Assembly (NCBI GenBank): GCA_949317995.1
Contig: OX439040.1
Span: forward strand, 56,578,089 to 56,642,088
From: Acholoe squamosa
Lineage: Eukaryota > Annelida > Polychaeta > Phyllodocida > Polynoidae
DNA: 64,000 nt
Reading direction: 5' to 3'
This document shows positions 56,760-64,000 of this stretch, piece by piece (within the stretch, counting starts at the first letter, position 1; every line of letters begins with the position of its first letter). Below the pieces are notes generated by a model. That model saw nothing but the letters and a program-made list of their open reading frames with translations, was not told the origin of the DNA and did not search any database. The position numbers and the translations under genes were made by a program.

Positions 56760-57440
56760 CCCCCTCGCCTGAGTTCCTTAAAAGAAAATTTCGGATACTG
56801 TGCCTGACGATTTTCCCTTGACCCTGGTGACCCTGTGCCCTGGTTGCCAACCAGGTGTTCAAAGGAGACCGACGTGGAAGGTGAGAGGACAGTTACTCAT
56901 CAACATCGAATGGCGGCCACTTCAAAGCTGCCGTGGGACAGGTGCGAGCGAAGGTGGGCGGTGGATTTGCAATAGTTAGGTTATATGTAGTACTGGAGGG
57001 GTGGGTGGGATGTGGGGAGGGGTTGTGTTTAGGTGTAGCTGGGTGGTAGGGGATGGGGCAGGGGCCAACCAGGGGCGGTGAGATATCAAACATCTTGGTC
57101 CGTTACTTTACATGAAGCAGACGACATTTCCCCACATTCACTTCCCACCAAGAGTGGTAGGGCCTATCGTCAACCTCCATAAAAAGCAGCGACTTTATTG
57201 TGTTGGATACTGGTGGTTGTATTGAATAGAGGATTTTCTGTACATACTAATTAAAGAAGAATATAGCGATTGAAATGTAAACATCAAAGGCACATAGCGA
57301 CAGAAAGGCTTACTTATTTCGGGACATGACCCCCTGTCTCCATCGCATCGTATAATATATCATATCAATTTAAAGGTCGGGGTGAAGATTCCTGTGCTTT
57401 CAATGTGACTTTACCGGTAGTTGAGTTTTGTATGTTTTTA
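56760..57440. promoter_or_regulatory. Candidate regulatory stretch
   Basis: 56800-57060 is GC-rich with CGAATGGCGGCC (YY1-like), and a GTGTTCAAAGGAG...GGAAG/GTGAGA segment that could be a micro-exon. 57110-57440 has TTCACTTCCCACC, ACTTTATTGTG, ACTAATTAAAG and ATCAATTTAAAGG. Confidence 0.28.
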
Positions 57441-58340
57441 CCTACAAATGAGTGAGCTGGAAGTCTTTCCTTGCCATTAAATAATAATATATTGTCATTT
57501 TACTCAGGCATTTTAAAATGGTTAGATATTACTTAGACTGAGAGTTACTGTTCATGGCTATACCATCGGCCAGCCCAATAAAATCAGCCCATCCCAGTTC
57601 TTTCATCCCCTTGTTAGTCGCTATATGATGTACATACATATAACTATAAAAGCAGAGGTCTATTACATTGTATTACACAGTGTGTCCAGGAGTCCAATGC
57701 CAAGAGCTTTTCTTCATATAGGTTACGAAATCATTTTCACTAAATGTGTCAGACATGATCTATAATACCAGCAACAAGTGCAAGAGAGATGATTTAAATA
57801 CAGAATAAAAGTTTTAGATGTCAAAGATACAAATTTATTGTGTATGTTCATTCCTATGAACTCTATATAATGCAAGACACTGTAAGTATTATTTGAATGG
57901 CCGTTAGGTCTCTTACGAATACTGGTATCATACTTAATATTAACATAAACTATGTTACGGTTCGATGATAAGAGGATTGCTATTGAATAATCCTGTCAGC
58001 ACCCATTACAGTGCCTGCTGGATTGTGAAAATAGCGGTACTCAACACGAACGTATCTCCCGTTTTATCTTGAATCCCGCTACTAGTAATTGCGTATCTAC
58101 ATGCTAGACTGCCCATAACATTGAAAAATTGCTCCTTATAGAAAAAAAAGACTTGGATAATCACATAAAAAAAGGTCAGGCCTGTCTGTCCGTGACTTGG
58201 TGGTATTAGTAAAGTATAAGAAGGATATGCTGTAATGGTCTGAGACTGTCCAAGCGGGTTCCATGTGGCCATACCCCTCCTCAGAGTCACGCATCCCCTC
58301 CCTCCCCTAAGCCCACATGAAAGAGCCTGGTCTGCTAAAC
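57441..58340. other. No gene seen
   Basis: AT-rich; a 94-codon minus frame (58006-58290) lacks features. Confidence 0.35.
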
Positions 58341-59260
58341 CCTACACGGGCTCACTTAGGGCCGATTACGATGATGGAAATCGCTGTAATTCACATCGTA
58401 AACGCGCTTTGTAACTGATAATTCCTAACTGTAAAGTGTTATTAATCTGGAAAAGACGCGGCCACCCCCTCCGGTCTTCATCCTTGACATCAAAGAGTTT
58501 GCGAGGTATAGTGGACGGATGGCCGGGTATATTGATATGATACATAATTCATATCTGTACTGAAATGTATAGGCACTGAATAACATTGCCCACTGGTATA
58601 CGGACTTATCAGGGGGCCGACTGCTACCCATCTGATAGGTCTTATCAGTAGAACTCGCTGGTAACAAGCTGCAGTAATGGCGGTGCCCATTGGGCGACCT
58701 GCTAACTCGGAATATAGACGATATTAGAGACGCAAGCTATCTTGTGCTAATATCTTTGTTACATCAGCAACAATAATCGCCATGCAGCTATTTTCTTCGA
58801 GAAGATCCCCTGCACACTACATGTATATAGATGGTTTGGAGCAGCACTGCTACGCCAATCTCGATTGAGCTTCTCTACCACATATTCTCAACAATATACA
58901 AGTGCGAGCGAGCCAGGATGTAAGCAGACGACTTTTACACGCGTCACGGACGCAGTGTTCTCAATGGCGCGAAACAGCGCGTCGAGTGACCTCGCCGCCC
59001 TAAGCGGTCTTTCATCTTCTAGAGGCATGAAAAGGACCACAAACTACCCCTGTCTCTTCAATAGGTGTAATTTTCTGAAGCCTAGCATGCTCAGATATTC
59101 GTGTGGAAGTTTTCAGGCGGTCTCCCGAATGGCTCGTGTAATCAATACTTAAAATGTCTTTCAAGTTGAACCGAAAGTCACAAAAGGAGACCTCCTCATA
59201 TGCAGAACTGGCGGTGATGAGAAAGAGGGATGTCATGAAAGGCTGGTATTAGCTCTCTGT
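58341..59260. promoter_or_regulatory. Candidate regulatory or decayed coding stretch
   Basis: GGCCGATTACGATG, ATCGCTGTAATTC and TGTTATTAATC occur at 58360-58445. 58865-59152 (plus, 95 codons, SSDLAALSGLSSSRGMK) and 59012-59236 (minus, 74 codons, YEEVSFCDFRFNLKD) overlap. The minus peptide looks the more natural but has no recognised domain or splice sites. Confidence 0.25.
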
Positions 59261-59724
59261 AGTTAGTGGGAAAATTTATTTCAGTCATGATTTTCCGTGC
59301 GTTATGGAAATAATATCGTTTACATGTGGACCTTTCACTTGATGCTCGTCTTTGATAAGAAATAAATAGATAATAGCAGTGTCAGCAGAAACAGCCTAAT
59401 GGCAATGTCTATAGGACATGTACACTGGATATTATCGTTACCACTTTGCACAAACTTTTAGGATATCTGTGACTTCGATACATCAGTTAGACCATAGTAT
59501 ATTGTAACAGATTCACACAACACATCAATATGTGCCATAACGTGCTGGTCTTGATCTATATTTAGGGGTAGTGGATCGATGGATCTATCGAAAATGTGAT
59601 GAAAAATAGTATTTGCTTTTGCATGAAATCATTATTCGAGAACTTTCTAATAGACCTTTAGTCTGTAAAACACACAAATATATAATCTGTAGTGAACATA
59701 TTGCATGAGACATACAAAGGTAAA
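59261..59724. other. No gene seen
   Basis: AT-rich spacer. Confidence 0.38.
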
Positions 59725-60200
59725 AAAAATAACTGTTGACTCAGTGCTGATGTGTCAACATTGAATTATCTAACAGCTGTCAACATTGAAACAATATCAT
59801 ATCAACAATGAATGAATATAGAGCACTTAATGTTGAATCAGCACTGATGAGTTGATATTGAATCATGGTTGGCATAGTTATGTAGTCTATACATTCAAAT
59901 TGAACCACCTTCCGTCAACTCTTGATAGCGTAACTTCCAAGTAGGTACATTGTAATACCGTGGCAAGCTTTTAACAGTAGATTGCTTGTATTTTTGGAAA
60001 ACAGTGGTAGATGCTGTCAGTACAAATCCAATGATCCAATGTGGGCCGTACTACACCTACTACAGTGGTCTTTATAGCCCATTTACAACTAGGGCTGAGA
60101 GTGTACAGAACGTTGAAGCAATGATGATATTTAGTTGGTCAACCAGCTTTCAACATATAATATGTTCACATATATGTTATATCAACATTGATTCAACCCA
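59725..60200. repeat. Motif array of TCAACATTGAA type
   Basis: TCAACATTGAA, TCAACAATGAA, TTAATGTTGAATCA and ATCAACATTGATTCA recur between 59740-59875 and again at 60145-60200, with GTTGACTCAGTGCTGATG / GAATCAGCACTGATGAG as a longer inverted pair. Resembles the other motif-saturated elements. Ends not resolved. Confidence 0.5.
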
Positions 60201-61490
60201 GTATGTCCATTGGTTTTGACCCCTATCCCTTATGAGATGGAAGCCAAAGTGGTGGAACACCCAATACTTATCGCTACTCATTTGGATCTCCCTGCCTTAC
60301 CATCCTGCCCCAGGGTATTAGAAATGATTCCGTAAGATTGAATATGAAGTTCGATTTCAAGACCTCCATATACTCTGAGCCAGGTGTCCTGATTTCTGGT
60401 TGAGTGCCCTGATTCAGGACCTCCACTACAGCGACAGGTCCATCTGGATGCTATTTCAAAACAATCTGTGGAAGTCCCATTACAAAGATACTTCCAACTA
60501 TGATGCTATTACAGTCCTAGGTCAGTGTTTAAAATCATTGCTACGGTAGCTGTACCAAAGTCAGTGTTATGACTACATTAGGGTCAACCATAGAGGTAAT
60601 ACATAATACTGTGTTTATTTATAAAATGTAACAGGTAGTGCAATGTGCCAGTGTGGCATCGTTTGAAATATCCTCCTGATCATTACCCATTATCTTGGAC
60701 TATCTTTACACTCATTCTGCACCCACAGCCCAGAGCAATGACAATCACAGGTGTTTATGTACAGGTAGATGATGTTTAATTACCATGGCAACAAGCCAGG
60801 TGTTATGGGTATACCTTTAAGCACAGTTGTGTTCACACAGGACACCCCTTGACCTTCCCAGGTACACAAGATAACCATCCATGGCTGAACTTTGCCAACC
60901 CTTCTGTCTTAGTTTGTTTCCCCTCTCATTCCTTTGTAGTTTGTCTTTGGAATGTTATTACTGACATTTCAGGTCATGAGAAAGTCCAATGCAGCCAACA
61001 AAAGGAGCGGCCATTATTGATGTAACATGGCAGGTACATATTACAGACTTCCAGGTCGAAACCATTTTGGTTTCGTCTTCCTAAATGGTGATTCATGCGT
61101 CAAGGGTGATTGATTATTAAATAGACAAGGGGCATCCATTAATTCTGTAGGCACAATTTTGCCAAAAAGTGACTCCCCCATCCCCCATGTTGCACCTTGT
61201 ACGCATTTGGACTAAAGATATTATCGTAATATATGCATTGAATGTCATCGTAGAGTAACTAAATTTTCCCGAAATAATCATACTCCTCATAATTCTCCTT
61301 CAGCAAAATGTATTCTAAATAATGGCCCTCGGCACTTTGCTATCCTTTTTGGCCACTTGAAATGAAAACGTTAGGAAATGATTAGTTCGTCCACATTCAT
61401 GGTATTAAGTACATCTATAAGGACAAGATAGCCATAAGGTGGCCATAAGCTAGACTATAAGGCCCTATATGCATGTATATACTGAAACCT
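60201..61490. other. No gene seen
   Basis: About 1.3 kb with no supportable gene or repeat. TTACCATGGCAAC near 60781 is a half-site-rich RFX-like motif. Confidence 0.38.
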
Positions 61491-61666
61491 TATTACACCC
61501 CCACCCTGTTTGCATCTCTACACACTTGGCATAAGCCCCACCCCCCCCCCCCCCCTTGATGCGTACATAATGCATGCCCCAACTGGATACATGAATAAAC
61601 AATAGACAAATGAAAAAAAGAGACAGGCAAAGATGCACATAGAAACAGATACGGACAGAAACAGCA

Positions 61667-61668
<2 letters not shown>

Positions 61669-61728
<60 letters not shown>
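61669..61728. repeat. (AG)n microsatellite
   Basis: About 30 AG units, preceded by a C15 run near 61541. Confidence 0.97.
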
Positions 61729-61729
<1 letters not shown>

Positions 61730-61859
61730 AGACAGACGCATCGTTACCAGCGCATCGTTACCAGCGTATTTTTGTCAATGCCACACGGGATCCTCGCTCC
61801 CAATACATACCTCCCCATAATGAACCAGCTTCTCGATAGTCGAATGGTAGATTAACCAC

Positions 61860-62480
61860 GGGCCGTCCACATACTCATGAAACGTCCAATTCACTTTGAG
61901 ATTGGGCATAGCTCGGTGCTGAATCAAAGCTAATCAACTCTGAAATTTGGCCGATGAGCATGGATTCAACCAGATAGCATCGCAAATTTACTTTATGGGG
62001 TGAACGTCCCGTGGTATGGCGACAACTCAAGGTTAATCAACCCACTACCACTTGTGACATCAGTGATATCCTACACCATGTCAGCTGTGTCCATATATAA
62101 CGGGACTAGCTAGATCCATCTTTGGCCTCTTTATATAGTCTGCTTTGACTACCTGCCAATTAATTACTACCCATTAGGATTTTCTATAAATTATATCTAT
62201 GGGTTCCCCATATCAACAGCTTTAATTATCTAATCATTGATTAGATGAAATATTTGAAATAAAAGAGCAAAAGATCATTAAAATTTCTGTTTGATACAAT
62301 AGTTCAGTCAATCAGGGCATTGTCTCCCTATTGTTGTTATCATCTGACTTCACACCTAAAACAATAGAGAGGTACTTGGGGTGATTAAGACAAGGGACAG
62401 GATGCAGCTTATCAGTCTTATCACTGGCCATTGTTCTGGAGGCTGATAAGAAATTTACCCAGAATACCCTGCTCTGGAGT
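61860..62480. promoter_or_regulatory. Candidate enhancer with Otx/K50-type dimer site
   Basis: ATCTAATCATTGATTAGAT at 62228-62246 is a 19-bp inverted repeat that pairs TAATC with GATTA, the half-site of K50 homeodomains (Otx, Gsc, Pitx). GCCAATTAATTAC, GCTTTAATTATC, GGTTAATCAACCC (HNF1-like) and CCTATTGTTGTTATC (SOX-like) lie nearby. No frame or repeat. Confidence 0.42.
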
Positions 62481-62840
62481 CAGGGGCTAAACCAAGATGG
62501 CGACCTCCATAGCCTGATATGTTAATGCCCTATACCACACAGAGACCTTTGACCTTTGAGTGAAAGAAGTGACAACAATACAGCCCTGAATGGAACCAAG
62601 GCACCAGGGGGCGGCACGGGATACTTCGGGTTGTTTGAGTCTCGGAGCTCACGGGTGAAGAAGCCAAAGGTCGCGATAAAAGGATGGCCTGTGATCACAA
62701 AATGGATACTGTACCCTACACACGAGCAGGGTGCTGTTCCACTAAACTTAGCTGCAACTTCATTTGCACTGTTACCGGTAGTAATCAGCCGACATGCATA
62801 AAAAGATAGCTCTAATAGTGGATAGTTATTCCCCATTGTT
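62481..62840. promoter_or_regulatory. Candidate element with YY1 and CTCF-like sites
   Basis: AAGATGGCGACC (YY1-type) near 62493 and GCACCAGGGGGCGGCAC (62601-62617), an excellent CTCF match. Overlapping 81 and 104-codon frames have no domain. Confidence 0.4.
62601..62617 (+). promoter_or_regulatory. Strong CTCF-like motif
   Basis: GCACCAGGGGGCGGCAC fits the CCASYAGRKGGCR core with one base variant. Confidence 0.55.
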
Positions 62841-64000
62841 GTTGAGAGTGGAAGTGGGGTAAAATCCCTAGTAGTCTACCATCGATCCAAGTCTTCTCAT
62901 TAAGTAACTTGACGTCTGTACCCAGGATGAATTGGGGATATTATTTTTGATCACAACACCTATGTAAAAAGAAATTAGGATTTTATTTCCTAATTCCCCT
63001 GGTCCTGATTCAGGCCACAGCTATTTACAGTATACCCAACGCTTAAAATAAAAGAGCGTGGGAAAATAATAGGCCTAACACCCAGCAAACCCACCCACTC
63101 CCCAGTTACAAAAAAAAAAAAAAAAAAAAAAAAAATGCATAGATACTCATAAGGGTCTAAACCCATTAGACGATTGTAAAATTGGCCGAATATTAGGATA
63201 GACATCTAAATCGGTTGCAAAATCGGTCATTTTAGAGACAACCAGGACATCCATTGTGCCAGATGGCACAAATCGGGTGGAAATCAATGCTCCTCAAAAT
63301 AATTTCACAAAAGAAATGGTCCAATCTTGAAAATGTGGGTACAACCCAATACATCACCTACAAGGATTTTATACCATGTTTGATATGCTATAAGCGGGAC
63401 TGAAAATAAGAATCAGCACTGTGTAGCAATTGGTGGCTTGTTCTTAGATTGTACCACCCTATCAGCTCAAACTAAGCAATACCTATCGGTGTATTTGGCT
63501 GATAAAGGTACCGATTATTGTAAAATCGGGCAATGGGTTTTGGCCCTAAGTGACATGATGTGAAAGCCAATGTCAACATTTTTGAGTAAGGGCACATGCA
63601 TGCGCTGCAGTTTTCAGCATAGTTTAAGCATTAATCTGATAGTAGAACGCACCCCAGGTACTGCCAGTGGGTACTGGTTGAGTGGGGCCTGGGCCACAGG
63701 ACAAGAGACAGGGGACAGACAGGTGGGTAAAGGTGGGCACCACAGCAGACAATGTACATGCATGGAGCCTATAGTCAAATTACCCCAGGGATATGCCCAG
63801 GTGATGAGAGCTCACACCACTTTGATCATGCACATAAAGGTAACTTTGTACCCTTTATCTCTGTTGTTAAGACACTGTGCATTGTGCCTTTCTAGTGCTT
63901 TTCATCCCCTTTTACCTCCTGTACGTCCTCTCTTTGTTCTAAACATACCAAAATCCATTGTATGGCGCACATCTAAGAAACCATAACTTTTTCCCCAAGT
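62841..64000. other. No gene seen; A25 run at 63111
   Basis: The A-run at 63111-63135 has no SINE body upstream that I can recognise on the plus strand. The 138-codon plus frame at 63570-63986 has an unconvincing composition and runs to the window edge; it could hold a partial exon but nothing supports it. Confidence 0.3.

Noticed and set aside
63111..63135. A25 run as a retroposon tail
   Set aside because: No SINE or LINE body, and no flanking duplication, was found next to it.
63570..63986. 138-codon plus frame near the right edge
   Set aside because: No recognisable domain, no splice context, and of a length expected by chance in 64 kb.

Overview
The window reads as eukaryotic, and most likely comes from a marine invertebrate. 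Long stretches lack any long open frame. There are many dinucleotide microsatellites and homopolymer G/C tracts, and numerous families of short non-autonomous transposons (hAT, pogo-like, CACTA/EnSpm-like, fold-back elements, SINEs, a non-LTR retrotransposon tail, LTR elements). The few coding pieces have intron/exon structure. A dispersed SINE ending in a GCGTTAAAC-type tail followed by ACTC repeats resembles tails I associate with molluscan and other lophotrochozoan genomes, but I cannot fix the phylum from sequence alone. No bacterial-style operons, rRNA genes, confident tRNA genes or CRISPR arrays are visible.

Layout. Positions 1-3400 hold two copies of the SINE, G-runs and one weak terminal-exon candidate. 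Positions 3425-6260 look like the last coding exon of a plus-strand gene plus a 2.7 kb AT-rich 3' UTR ending at a clean AATAAA. A second terminal exon in the same splice phase lies at 9376-9484. Just after its stop codon sits a young LTR retrotransposon (9533-11493) with apparently identical LTRs. Positions 11.9-13.9 kb hold a 36-bp minisatellite split by a hAT element. From about 14 kb to the end I see no convincing protein-coding gene. Instead, GC-richer, homeodomain-, CTCF- and octamer-motif-rich islands (notably 14.7, 16.4-17.0, 22.5, 24-25.6, 28.9-29.4, 34.2-35.7, 36.4-37.3, 47.3-47.6, 52.7-54.1, 57.1-57.4 and 61.9-62.6 kb) alternate with transposons. That alternation is what a regulatory gene desert or very long introns beside a developmental gene would look like. 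This interpretation is inference and rests on motif content only.

Mobile DNA dominates the structural signal. It includes a CACTA-like element at 22621-23806 and another at 55140-56002, each saturated with its own short subterminal motif. A nested pair lies at 20.55-21.72 kb. A fold-back element with a probable 6-9 bp target duplication (44171-46347) carries a SINE with a perfect 12-bp target duplication. A 3.2 kb long-TIR element (49165-52382) contains a solo LTR and satellites. Further items are a 135-bp palindrome (48034-48168), a ~160-bp-arm inverted repeat (33281-33817), a MITE pair (19290 and 39253) and a decayed reverse-transcriptase tail (42.65-43.72 kb).

A CpG-rich block at 40440-40960, with a YY1-type and a perfect NRF1-type site, is the best promoter candidate. 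All gene-level calls are partial; no protein could be named.
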